Positions 17,086 to 26,347 of a stretch of DNA of 34,785 nucleotides are shown here, one piece after another; within the stretch, counting starts at the first letter, position 1, and each line of letters starts with the position of its first letter. The translations under genes and the position numbers were made by a program. The notes under the pieces are model-generated. The model did not search any database and had not been told where the DNA came from. It saw only the letters and a list, made by a program, of their open reading frames with translations. This stretch comes from an uncultured Bacilli bacterium (GTDB lineage Bacteria; Bacillota_I; Bacilli_A; RF39; UBA660), in contig CANPXJ010000007.1 of NCBI GenBank assembly GCA_947585915.1, positions 1 through 34,785 on the forward strand, read 5' to 3'.

Positions 17086-18942
17086 ATGAATAGAAAACCA
17101 TCAGAAGAAAAAGTTTGGTTAAAATATTATAAAGATGGAGCATATGAAAAAGCTAATGATATTCCCAAAAATAAAACTGTTTGGGATGTTTTGGAAGAAA
17201 AATTATTTGAATATTATGATATTCCAGCTTTAGAATATTTTAAAAGAGAAATATCTCGAGCTGACTTTCGAGATAGCGTTTATATTTGGGCTAGAACTTT
17301 TAGAGCAATGGGAGTAGAAACAGATGAAATTGTACCAATATATGGACCTTTTTTTCCCGATATCTGTGCTATGACTCTTGCCCTTAATATGATAGGAGCT
17401 TGTCCATATTTTTTAAAACTAGCTATAAGCGAGGAAGCATTAAGAGAAGAAACAGCAGAAAGTAAAATTGCCATTGTCTTTGATGGTATGTGGAATAATG
17501 TTAAAAAAGTTTTTCAAGATGATAAATTTAAAAAAGTTATTGTAGCCACTGCTTCTGATTCTATGTTACAACCTAAAAAAGAAATAGTATCATTTATGAA
17601 TTATATTAATGCTAAAAAAGATCACTCTGTTATACCAAAAAGCAAAAAGTATATATGGGTAGATGATGCTAAAAAAGTAGCTAATTATTATACAGGTGAT
17701 GTTAAAGTTCCTTTTGTTCCGAATCGAAGTGCCTTTATCACTTCATCAAGTGGAACAACGGGAAATTTAGTAAAAGGAACAATTGCTACAAATGAATCTA
17801 CTTTAACTCAAATGTATATGGGAGCAAATTCGGAAATTCAATATTTTCCCAAAGATAGATGTTTAAATAATTTACCGCCAACAGCATCAACTTCTTTAAA
17901 TGTTTTATTCTTTTTACCATTATTATATGGGATGACAGTAGTAGTTGATCCAAGAGTTACACCAAAAGATTATTATAATCAAATAGTTAAATTAAAACCA
18001 AATATTGCTTTAACAACTGGAAGTATGTGGGAGACCTTATTTAATAAAGTTGAAAAAGAAATGTCAGAAGGTAAAAAATTTGATTTTAGTTATGCTAAAG
18101 GTTGGACTATAGGTGGAGAAGGAACAGATGTAAAAAAGGTTGAAAAGTGGAATGAACTTATGAAAAAGGCTAATGCTAAAAATACTATGTTTAGTGGTTA
18201 TGGCTCATCAGAACTTTTTTCAGGAATATCTATTCAAAAATTAAATGTTATACCTAAAAAAAGTTTGCAAATTATGCATGTCGGAATTCCTTATCCTGGT
18301 CTTACACTTGGAGTTTTTGATGAAAATAATAAAGAATTATCTTATAATCAAAGAGGAGAACTATGGGTAAAAAGTAAATCTGCTATGAAAGAATATTATA
18401 AAAAAGAAGAGTTGACAAAAAAAACTTTAATTGATGGTTGGGTTCATACTGGAGATATTGCTCAAATTGATAATGATGGATTTTTATATATTTGGGGTCG
18501 TAAAAAGGATAAAATAAATAGTGATGGCCAAGGAGATTTATATTTATTTGATATTGCTAATAAGCTTAAGGAAAATCCTGAAATAAAAGATGCACTTGTT
18601 TTACCTATAAATGACTCAAATATAGTGGTTGCTCACATAGTTTGGGATAATATTAATTATGAAGATAGGAGTAACATTTTAAATACAATAAATGAAAAGA
18701 TGAATAATTGGCTTTGCAAAAGTAATATTCATTTAGCTGGTTACGCTTTCCATGAAGAAATGCTACCATATTCAAAAACTACTTTAAAAAAAGATAAAAA
18801 CAAATTATTGCAACAGTTTAATGATATTATTCAAGTTTTTAATAATGAAATTTATAATGTACAATTTACATTTAATCAAAATAAAACTTTTAGTATTAGG
18901 TATGCGAAAAATGAAAAAAATAAAAAGAGAACTTTAAAATAG
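17086..18942 (+). CDS. AMP-binding (adenylate-forming) acyl ligase
   Basis: SSSGTTGNLVKGT (A3), GYGSSE (A5), GWVHTGDIA (A7), WGRKKDKINSDG (A8). Confidence 0.93.
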   Translation: MNRKPSEEKVWLKYYKDGAYEKANDIPKNKTVWDVLEEKLFEYYDIPALEYFKREISRADFRDSVYIWARTFRAMGVETDEIVPIYGPFFPDICAMTLALNMIGACPYFLKLAISEEALREETAESKIAIVFDGMWNNVKKVFQDDKFKKVIVATASDSMLQPKKEIVSFMNYINAKKDHSVIPKSKKYIWVDDAKKVANYYTGDVKVPFVPNRSAFITSSSGTTGNLVKGTIATNESTLTQMYMGANSEIQYFPKDRCLNNLPPTASTSLNVLFFLPLLYGMTVVVDPRVTPKDYYNQIVKLKPNIALTTGSMWETLFNKVEKEMSEGKKFDFSYAKGWTIGGEGTDVKKVEKWNELMKKANAKNTMFSGYGSSELFSGISIQKLNVIPKKSLQIMHVGIPYPGLTLGVFDENNKELSYNQRGELWVKSKSAMKEYYKKEELTKKTLIDGWVHTGDIAQIDNDGFLYIWGRKKDKINSDGQGDLYLFDIANKLKENPEIKDALVLPINDSNIVVAHIVWDNINYEDRSNILNTINEKMNNWLCKSNIHLAGYAFHEEMLPYSKTTLKKDKNKLLQQFNDIIQVFNNEIYNVQFTFNQNKTFSIRYAKNEKNKKRTLK

Positions 18943-18961
18943 GTAAGAGAAGTGATTCGAA

Positions 18962-20869
18962 GTGTATAATATTATATTTTTAATAACCGGATTTGTATTT
19001 ATAAGTTTATTATTTATAATATTTATTACTAAAAAAGTTATTCCTACAAGAGAAAATCAATATTTTAAATATTTAACTATAATAAACATATTAGGTTATG
19101 TAACAGAAATATTATTGCAATTTTTTATTAGATCAAAGGATATTAATTATTTTGGAACCAAAATATTTTCAAAATTATATTTACTTGATATATTTATTTG
19201 GTTTTGTCATTTTTCTATATATACTAATGTTATTTGCTTAAAAAAAATAACAGATAAAAATTATAAAATAATTAGAAATATTAATATTATTTTATCTATT
19301 ATCGGATCAATTATTATAATTATATTACCAACTAATATTTATTATAAAGGTCAAAAAATGTATAGTTATGGGGCATCTGTCGATGTTATAAAAATTTTTT
19401 TGGCAATCTATATATTTAGTTGGATAATAATGCTTGTATCTAATATAAAGAGAATCAAAGAAAAAAAATATATTCCTATATTTTTGGTAATTTTTCTCCT
19501 AGGTTTACATGCCGTAATTCAAACAATAGAGCCAAGTATTTTAATAACCACAATGATTGGTACATTTATTTGCTATACAATGTATTTTACCATTGAAAAT
19601 CCCGATTTAAAATTAATAAGAGAACTAAATATAGCCAAAGAAACAGCTGAAAGAGCTAACCATGCTAAAAGCGATTTCTTATCTAGTATGTCTCATGAAA
19701 TAAGGACTCCTTTAAATGCTATTATTGGTTTTTCAGAAGATATTGCTAGTCATGAAGAATTAAGCCCACAAATAAAAGAGGATGTAAAAGATATTCAAAA
19801 TGCCTCGCATATGTTACTTGAAATAGTGGGTAATATTTTAGATATTAATAAAATTGAAAGCGAAAAAATGGAAATTATTGAAAAAGTTTATAACTTTAAA
19901 GAAGAGATAACAAACTTAATAAAAGTTACTAGCACAAGAATTGGTGAAAAACCTATTGATTTTAAATATAGTTTTGCTTCTGATATTCCCTATGAATTAA
20001 TTGGTGATATTGTTCATATTAAAGAAATTGTTAATAATTTATTGACTAATTCTATTAAATATACGGAAAGAGGAGAAATTAATTTAACTTTTAAATGTAT
20101 AAATAAAAATGATGTTTGTAAATTGATAATATCTTGTCAAGATACAGGCAAAGGAATAAAAAAAGAAAATATTAATAGATTATTTGATAAGTTTGATAGA
20201 TTAGAAACAAATTTAAATACAAATATTGAAGGTACAGGTTTAGGTCTTGCTATAACTAAACATTTAGTTAATATGATGGGTGGAACTATTAATGTTCAAA
20301 GTCAATATGGTAAAGGTTCCTTATTTATTGTAGAAATTCCTCAAAAAATTAATCAGCAAATTAAACCATTAACTGATACCCAAATTATAAAAACAATAAG
20401 TAAAGATGATAAAAAAATTAATTATACTCACAAAAAAATATTAATAGTAGATGATAACAAACTTAATTTAAAAGTAGCCCATCGTGCTTTAGAACCATTA
20501 CGTGTTATCATTGATGAATGTGAAAGTGGTAAGGAGTGCCTTAATAAAATAAATAATGGAAATGAATATGATTTAATTTTAATGGATATCATGATGCCGA
20601 ATATGAGTGGAGAAACTACTCTTACAAAACTAAAAGAAAATCCTAACTTTAATACGCCAGTTATTGCTGTAACAGCTGATGCTATAGCGGGAGCATTAGA
20701 AAAATATACTAGTTTAGGATTTGTTGATTATATTTCTAAACCTTTTACTAAGGAACAAATAAAAGAAAAAATTGATTCGGTTTTTAAAAATCAAAAAGAC
20801 TATGTAGTTGTTGGGGGCGGATCAATTGATGAAACATTAAAGAAATATTTAGAAGATAATCCATTTTAA
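18962..20869 (+). CDS. Membrane hybrid histidine kinase with C-terminal receiver domain
   Basis: Multi-TM N-terminal region, H-box [23 protein letters not shown] boxes [46 protein letters not shown]...[14 protein letters not shown]...[11 protein letters not shown] start, 19 nt after the ligase. Confidence 0.93.
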   Translation: MYNIIFLITGFVFISLLFIIFITKKVIPTRENQYFKYLTIINILGYVTEILLQFFIRSKDINYFGTKIFSKLYLLDIFIWFCHFSIYTNVICLKKITDKNYKIIRNINIILSIIGSIIIIILPTNIYYKGQKMYSYGASVDVIKIFLAIYIFSWIIMLVSNIKRIKEKKYIPIFLVIFLLGLHAVIQTIEPSILITTMIGTFICYTMYFTIENPDLKLIRELNIAKETAERANHAKSDFLSSMSHEIRTPLNAIIGFSEDIASHEELSPQIKEDVKDIQNASHMLLEIVGNILDINKIESEKMEIIEKVYNFKEEITNLIKVTSTRIGEKPIDFKYSFASDIPYELIGDIVHIKEIVNNLLTNSIKYTERGEINLTFKCINKNDVCKLIISCQDTGKGIKKENINRLFDKFDRLETNLNTNIEGTGLGLAITKHLVNMMGGTINVQSQYGKGSLFIVEIPQKINQQIKPLTDTQIIKTISKDDKKINYTHKKILIVDDNKLNLKVAHRALEPLRVIIDECESGKECLNKINNGNEYDLILMDIMMPNMSGETTLTKLKENPNFNTPVIAVTADAIAGALEKYTSLGFVDYISKPFTKEQIKEKIDSVFKNQKDYVVVGGGSIDETLKKYLEDNPF

Positions 20870-20879
20870 ATAAAAAAAA

Positions 20880-21197
20880 TTAGTTTATATATAAAGCTGT
20901 TGCTATTGTATAATTTTTCTCATGAGAAATTGATATAGCAACATTTTTTAGATTACAAATAGGTTTCCCATTTTTATCATTTAAAATTTCAAGATCTAAA
21001 AAATTAAGTTTTTTTGTATTAGGAAGAGCTTTTATTATAGCTTCCTTGGCAGCAAAACGTCCACATAAATAACTTAGTCCTTTAACTTTATATTCTTCAA
21101 TTTCTTTTTTAGTTAAAATAAGTTCAATAAATCTCTTATCTTTATTTTTAAGTCTTTTATTTTCAACAATGTCACAACCGATATTCATAAGCATCAC
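20880..21197 (-). CDS. acpS: Holo-[acyl-carrier-protein] synthase
   Basis: MNIGCDIVENKRL, LTKKEIEEY, LCGRFAAKEAIIKAL, ISISHEKNYTIATAL. Confidence 0.93.
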   Translation of the reverse strand: MMLMNIGCDIVENKRLKNKDKRFIELILTKKEIEEYKVKGLSYLCGRFAAKEAIIKALPNTKKLNFLDLEILNDKNGKPICNLKNVAISISHEKNYTIATALYIN

Positions 21198-21222
21198 CTC
21201 CTAAAATTATAGCACAGAAAAA

Positions 21223-21251
21223 TTGCATATAGTTTTTAATTATTATATAAT
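21223..21251 (+). promoter_or_regulatory. Sigma-A type promoter for the FkbH-like gene
   Basis: TTGCAT (21223-21228) - 17 nt - TATAAT (21246-21251). Confidence 0.6.
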
Positions 21252-21274
21252 TAAAGTACGAGGAGTTGACAACT

Positions 21275-23050
21275 TTGAAAGAATTGCAGTACCCATTTGA
21301 TGTAGAGTATATTATTAAACATAAAAAGAAAATAAAAAAAGAATTATTAACTAAAGAAGGTTTAATTTCTAAGAAAGTTGCTATTTTAGGAGGTTCTACT
21401 ACTAGTGAAATTAAAAATATGTTAGAAATATTTTTGCTTAATTATGGGATAGCTCCAACATTTTATGAATCAGAATACAATAAATATTATGAAGATGCCA
21501 TGTTTGGTAATGAAGAGTTAGATGAATTTAAACCAGATATAATATATATTCACACAACTAATCGCAATATAACTGATTATCCTTCTATTTTAGATGATGA
21601 AAAAACCATTCAACAAATGTTAGATAGTGAATATCAAAAATACACTAATATGTGGGATAAATTATTTTCTAAATTTAAAGCCATAATTATTCAAAATAAT
21701 TTTGAGTATCCTTTTTATCGCTTGCTAGGTAATAAAGATGCCTCTGATATTCATGGCAGAATTAATTTTTTAAATCGTTTAAATTTAAAATTTTATGAAT
21801 ATGCTAGGAGTCATGATAATTTTTTTATCAATGATATAAATTATTTATCTTCTTGTTATGGACTAGATAAATGGTCTAATCAATTTTATTGGCACATGTA
21901 TAAATATGCTTTAGAAGTTCCGGCTATACCATACTTATCCTTTAATATTGCTAATATTATTAAATCAATATATGGTAAAAATAAAAAAGCTTTTGTTCTA
22001 GATTTAGATAATACTTTATGGGGCGGAGTAGTTGGAGATGATGGAGTTGATAATTTAGCTATTGGACCTGAGGTTCCTAGTGGTCAAGTTTATAGCGAGA
22101 TTCAAGCTTATATCAAAGAACATAAAAAGTTAGGAGTTATTTTAAATATCAATTCTAAAAATGATTATGAAAATGCCATTGCTGGTTTAAACCATCCCGA
22201 TAGTCTTTTAAAACCGGAGGATTTTATTATAATTAAAGCCAATTGGAATCCTAAAAATGCTAATATGATTGATATAGCAAAAGAACTTAATTTAGGAGTA
22301 GATAGTTTTGTGTTCGTCGATGATAATCCCGCCGAGCGTCATATAGTGGAAAGTACCTTTGATAATATGGGTATTCCTCAAATCGATGTTCAAGAAAATT
22401 ACATACGGATGATTGATCATAATGGTTATTTTGAAATGACTTATTTTTCTAAAGAGGATTTAAATAAAAATGAATTATATCAAGATAATGCTAAGAGGAA
22501 TCAAATGATGGCTACCTTTGAAAATTATGAAGATTATTTAAAGTCATTAAAAATGAAAGCGGAGATTAGTTCTTTTAAACCAATATATTTAGAAAGAATC
22601 TCTCAGTTAAGTAACAAAAGTAATCAATTTAATTTAACAACTAAACGTTATAGTTTAGCTGATATAGAAAAGGTCGCAAATAGTGAGAACTATATTAAAT
22701 TATATGGTAAATTAGAAGATATCTTTGGTGATAATGGCTTAATTTCGGTTGTTATTGGTCATATAAAAGCTCAGGAATTACATATTGATTTATGGATAAT
22801 GAGTTGTCGCGTTTTAAAACGTAATATGGAAATGGCAATGATGGATGAGCTAGTAGCTAAAGCTAAAGAAGAAAATATCAAGAAAATATATGGCTATTAT
22901 TATCCAACATTAAAAAATAAAATGGTTCAAAATTTCTATGCTGAACAGGGCTTTAAATTAGAAAGTGAAGATGATAATGGCAATAAATATTATAGTTTAA
23001 ATGTCGATAACTATAAAAATCAAAATAAAGTAATTGAGGTGGAACGATAA
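21275..23050 (+). CDS. HAD-IIIC family, FkbH-like protein (start probably TTG 21275; ORF track 21266)
   Basis: HAD motif FVLDLDNTLWGGVVGDDG, VFVDDNPAERHIV, C-terminal GNAT-like region; AGGAG at 21261-21265 spaces correctly to TTG 21275. Confidence 0.9.
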   Translation: MKELQYPFDVEYIIKHKKKIKKELLTKEGLISKKVAILGGSTTSEIKNMLEIFLLNYGIAPTFYESEYNKYYEDAMFGNEELDEFKPDIIYIHTTNRNITDYPSILDDEKTIQQMLDSEYQKYTNMWDKLFSKFKAIIIQNNFEYPFYRLLGNKDASDIHGRINFLNRLNLKFYEYARSHDNFFINDINYLSSCYGLDKWSNQFYWHMYKYALEVPAIPYLSFNIANIIKSIYGKNKKAFVLDLDNTLWGGVVGDDGVDNLAIGPEVPSGQVYSEIQAYIKEHKKLGVILNINSKNDYENAIAGLNHPDSLLKPEDFIIIKANWNPKNANMIDIAKELNLGVDSFVFVDDNPAERHIVESTFDNMGIPQIDVQENYIRMIDHNGYFEMTYFSKEDLNKNELYQDNAKRNQMMATFENYEDYLKSLKMKAEISSFKPIYLERISQLSNKSNQFNLTTKRYSLADIEKVANSENYIKLYGKLEDIFGDNGLISVVIGHIKAQELHIDLWIMSCRVLKRNMEMAMMDELVAKAKEENIKKIYGYYYPTLKNKMVQNFYAEQGFKLESEDDNGNKYYSLNVDNYKNQNKVIEVER

Positions 23051-23292
23051 TGAAAAAAGAAGAAATATATGAAAGATTAAATGAAGTATTTAGAGATGTA
23101 TTTGATGATGAAAGTATCGAAGTAAATGAAAGGACAACTAGTGCCGATATAGAAGATTGGGATTCTTTAGAACATATAAATTTAATCGTGGCTGTGGAAA
23201 ATGAATTTGGTATTAAATTTAATATGAAAGAAGTAACAACTATGAAAAATGTTGGGGAAATGGTCGAAATAATTAGAAGTAGAATAAGTTAG
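23050..23292 (+). CDS. Acyl carrier protein
   Basis: 80 aa acidic protein with phosphopantetheine site WDSLEHINLIVAVENEFGIKF; overlaps the FkbH-like stop. Confidence 0.93.
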   Translation: MKKEEIYERLNEVFRDVFDDESIEVNERTTSADIEDWDSLEHINLIVAVENEFGIKFNMKEVTTMKNVGEMVEIIRSRIS

Positions 23293-23300
23293 GTGATAAT

Positions 23301-23696
23301 ATGCAGTTTCATCATATTGGGATAGCAACAAACGATATAGAAAGTTTAATAAAAAAATTAACAAAACAGTTAGATATCAAAAAGGTAAGTGAAATTATTT
23401 ACGATAAAAATCAAGAAGCTAATCTATGTATGATAACAACGAGTGATGGTATAAAAATAGAATTAATTTCCGGAAAAGTTGTCCAAAATTTAGTAAAGAA
23501 AAAACAATTTTTATATCATACTTGTTATGTTGTAAAAAACATTGAACAAAAAATAAAAGAGCTAGTGGCTGATGGGGCATTACTAGTGCGAGAACCACGC
23601 GAAGCTATACTTTTTAATAATCAGAAAGTAGCATTCTTAATGTGGGACTTAGGTTTAATGGAAATTTTAGAAATGGGGGGGGGTTCTAAACTATGA
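23301..23696 (+). CDS. VOC (glyoxalase/methylmalonyl-CoA epimerase-like) protein
   Basis: FHHIGIATNDIESLI, KIELISG, YHTCYVVKNIEQKI, LMEILEM: His/Glu metal-ligand pattern of the VOC fold. Confidence 0.88.
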   Translation: MQFHHIGIATNDIESLIKKLTKQLDIKKVSEIIYDKNQEANLCMITTSDGIKIELISGKVVQNLVKKKQFLYHTCYVVKNIEQKIKELVADGALLVREPREAILFNNQKVAFLMWDLGLMEILEMGGGSKL

Positions 23697-25213
23697 TTTT
23701 AACATCATTAACATTTTTACTATTTTGCGTTATAACATTACTAATTTACTTTTTAGTGCCAAAAAAATGTCAATGGTTTGTTTTACTATTATCTAGTATA
23801 TTCTTTTTGTTTTATAAAAACTTTAATATAGGAACATTTTTTTATGTTTTACTAACTTTTTTATCAGCTTATTTCAGCGCACTTTTTATCGAACGATATA
23901 TCAATAAAAAACATACTAAATGGTTTTTAGTTGGTGGTATAGTTCTAATATTAGGTCAATTAATTCTATTAAAATACGTAAATTTAATTTTAATAACTAT
24001 TAGTCCTATTTGGCACTTATTTGGTAAAAGTATAAATCTAAATATTTTCTCTCCAACTGCTCCTATTGGTGTTTCCTATTATTCTTTAATCATGATTAGT
24101 TATATCGTAGATGTATATCGAGGTATGTGTAAAGCTCAAAAAAATCCTTTAAAGTGTGCACTTTTTATGTCGTATTTTCCTATTCTTACAAGTGGACCTT
24201 TTATTAGATATCCAGATATGAAAAATAAATTATATGAAAAACATAAATTTAACTACGATAATTTATGTCGAGGTTTAATAAGAATTATTTGGGGTTTATT
24301 TAAAATATTAGTTATTTCCCAAAGATTAGCGATTTTTGTTAATTCTATCTATGCTAATTATTTAAGTTTTAATGGTATTTATATATTCTTAGCCGCCATA
24401 TTCTTTACCTTGCAATTATATACTAATTTTTCCGGATCTATCGATATCATCATGGGTGTATCAAAAATAATGGGAATTGAATTACCTGAAAACTTTCATA
24501 GTCCATTTTTCTCCAAAACAATAACAGAATTATGGCGTAATTGGCATATCACTTTAGGAGCATGGTTAAAAGATTATGTCTTCTATCCTTTAATGAAATC
24601 AAATATAATTCAAAAAATAGGAACAAAAACTAAGAAAAAGTTTGGTAAAAAAGTAAGTAAAAAAATAACCTTATATATTTCAATGCTAATTATGTGGACA
24701 TTGATTGGAGCATGGCACAATGGCGCGTATACATTTATAATTGGTTCGGGTATTTTACAATTTATATATATGGTATTAGAAGATTTACTTGCACCTATTG
24801 CAAGTAAAGTAAATAAAAAGCTAGGCATAAATCAAGAGACTTTTGGTTATAAATTATATCAATGTTTAAGAACCTTTTTACTATTTTCCTTTGCTATGAT
24901 ATTTTTTAGAGCTACATCTGTTGCTAATGCTATAGACATAATTAAACACATGTTTTCATTTAAAGGAACAGTTTTAACTAAATTATTTTCTTTAGGACTT
25001 ACTAAAGCCAATTTTATTGTTTTAATAATAAGTTTAATAATTTTGTTTGTTGTAGAATATTTACAACTAAAAGGTAGTGTTACTGATATCATATTGGAAC
25101 AAAATATTGTTCTTAGATGGACTCTTTTGTATTTATTAATATTTGCTATTTTAATATTTGGCATGTATGGTCCTGGTTATGATCAAACAATATTTATATA
25201 TCGCCAGTTTTAG
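23693..25213 (+). CDS. MBOAT family O-acyltransferase (DltB/AlgI-like)
   Basis: Polytopic; TELWRNWHITLGAWLKDYVFYPL and GAWHNGAYTFIIGSG signature motifs; NFSGSIDIIMGVSKIMGIELPENFHSPFFS. Confidence 0.95.
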   Translation: MILTSLTFLLFCVITLLIYFLVPKKCQWFVLLLSSIFFLFYKNFNIGTFFYVLLTFLSAYFSALFIERYINKKHTKWFLVGGIVLILGQLILLKYVNLILITISPIWHLFGKSINLNIFSPTAPIGVSYYSLIMISYIVDVYRGMCKAQKNPLKCALFMSYFPILTSGPFIRYPDMKNKLYEKHKFNYDNLCRGLIRIIWGLFKILVISQRLAIFVNSIYANYLSFNGIYIFLAAIFFTLQLYTNFSGSIDIIMGVSKIMGIELPENFHSPFFSKTITELWRNWHITLGAWLKDYVFYPLMKSNIIQKIGTKTKKKFGKKVSKKITLYISMLIMWTLIGAWHNGAYTFIIGSGILQFIYMVLEDLLAPIASKVNKKLGINQETFGYKLYQCLRTFLLFSFAMIFFRATSVANAIDIIKHMFSFKGTVLTKLFSLGLTKANFIVLIISLIILFVVEYLQLKGSVTDIILEQNIVLRWTLLYLLIFAILIFGMYGPGYDQTIFIYRQF

Positions 25214-25224
25214 AAAGGTAAGAA

Positions 25225-26253
25225 ATGATAATGAAAAAACTAAGAAATGCCATAATTTTTATTATAATATTTTTAATTATATTTTTTCTAATTAATAAAA
25301 TTTTACGAATTGTGCCAAATGCTATTAGTGATTTTTATAAAGAACCAAAAAATAGTTTAGATGTAGTTTACGTTGGATCTAGTAATGCCTATGCTCATTT
25401 TAATACAGTTTTAGCTTATAAAGAATACGGTTTTACAACTGGTTTAATGGCGAGTGATACGCAACCAATTCAATCATTAAAATATTTGCTTAAAGAAGTA
25501 AAAAAATATCAAACGCCAAAAGTCTATGTAATTGATTTAGGGCATATTCATCACTATAAAAATGATGATGTGGGAGCAATACGTAAAATTATTGATGAAA
25601 TGCCATTATCTTTTAATAGACTAGCTCTTACTAAAAAGTTATTAGAGGAATCTAAAATCAAAAAGAAAGATTATATTAATTATTACTTTAGTTTCTTAAT
25701 GTATCATAATACTTGGGAATATATAGGTAATCTAAAACGTGATAATTTGTATAAAGGTTACTTATTAGATAGATTAACTATTAGAATCGAACCGCAAAAA
25801 AAGAATGATTGGAATTATGAGGTATCTTCATTAAATAAAGTTCAAAAAGAAGCTTTAAATGAAACTATAGAATATATAAAGGACAATGATTTAGAAGTAA
25901 TATTTACAGTACCAGTTAAAGTATATGATAAAAAAACAATGGGTTATATAAATGAAGCCACTAAAATAATAGAAAACAATAATTTAAAGATAATTAATTT
26001 TAATACTTGTGAAGATTTTGAAATTGATTATTCACACGATTTATATAATAGTAATCATATCAACGTTTGGGGAGCCACTAAATTTACTAGATACTTTGCC
26101 AAGTATTTAGATCATACTTATAATTTAGATGATCATCGAAATGATAAAAAATATAGTTCATGGCAAAAAGAATATGAAAGATTTGCTAAATCCTTAAAAA
26201 AATTGACTGGAGAAGATATTAAAAATAAGGATTTTGGAAAAGTTAGCCAATAA
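25225..26253 (+). CDS. SGNH/DltD-like extracytoplasmic protein with N-terminal membrane anchor
   Basis: N-terminal TM helix; block I-like VVYVGSSNAYAHFNT; C-terminal HDLYNSNHINVWGATKFTRYFAKYL (D/H region); immediately downstream of MBOAT. Confidence 0.75.
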   Translation: MIMKKLRNAIIFIIIFLIIFFLINKILRIVPNAISDFYKEPKNSLDVVYVGSSNAYAHFNTVLAYKEYGFTTGLMASDTQPIQSLKYLLKEVKKYQTPKVYVIDLGHIHHYKNDDVGAIRKIIDEMPLSFNRLALTKKLLEESKIKKKDYINYYFSFLMYHNTWEYIGNLKRDNLYKGYLLDRLTIRIEPQKKNDWNYEVSSLNKVQKEALNETIEYIKDNDLEVIFTVPVKVYDKKTMGYINEATKIIENNNLKIINFNTCEDFEIDYSHDLYNSNHINVWGATKFTRYFAKYLDHTYNLDDHRNDKKYSSWQKEYERFAKSLKKLTGEDIKNKDFGKVSQ

Positions 26254-26299
26254 ATTAGATTATAAATTTTCTTATGAAACGATTAATTCAGTAAATAAG

Positions 26300-26343
26300 A
26301 AAATATACTTGCTAAAAAATACATTTTTAAGTATATTTTTTTC
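26300..26343. terminator. Terminator between convergent genes
   Basis: AAAATATACTT ... AAGTATATTTT 11-bp perfect arms followed by T run. Confidence 0.7.
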
Positions 26344-26347
26344 TATT

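Noticed and set aside
24859-25164. Minus-strand ORF in MBOAT (and 24610-24828, 23182-23364, 17280-17474, 11231-11548, 6654-6881, 4339-4551, 29499-29744)
   Set aside because: All lie within confidently assigned plus-strand CDSs and show no family motif.
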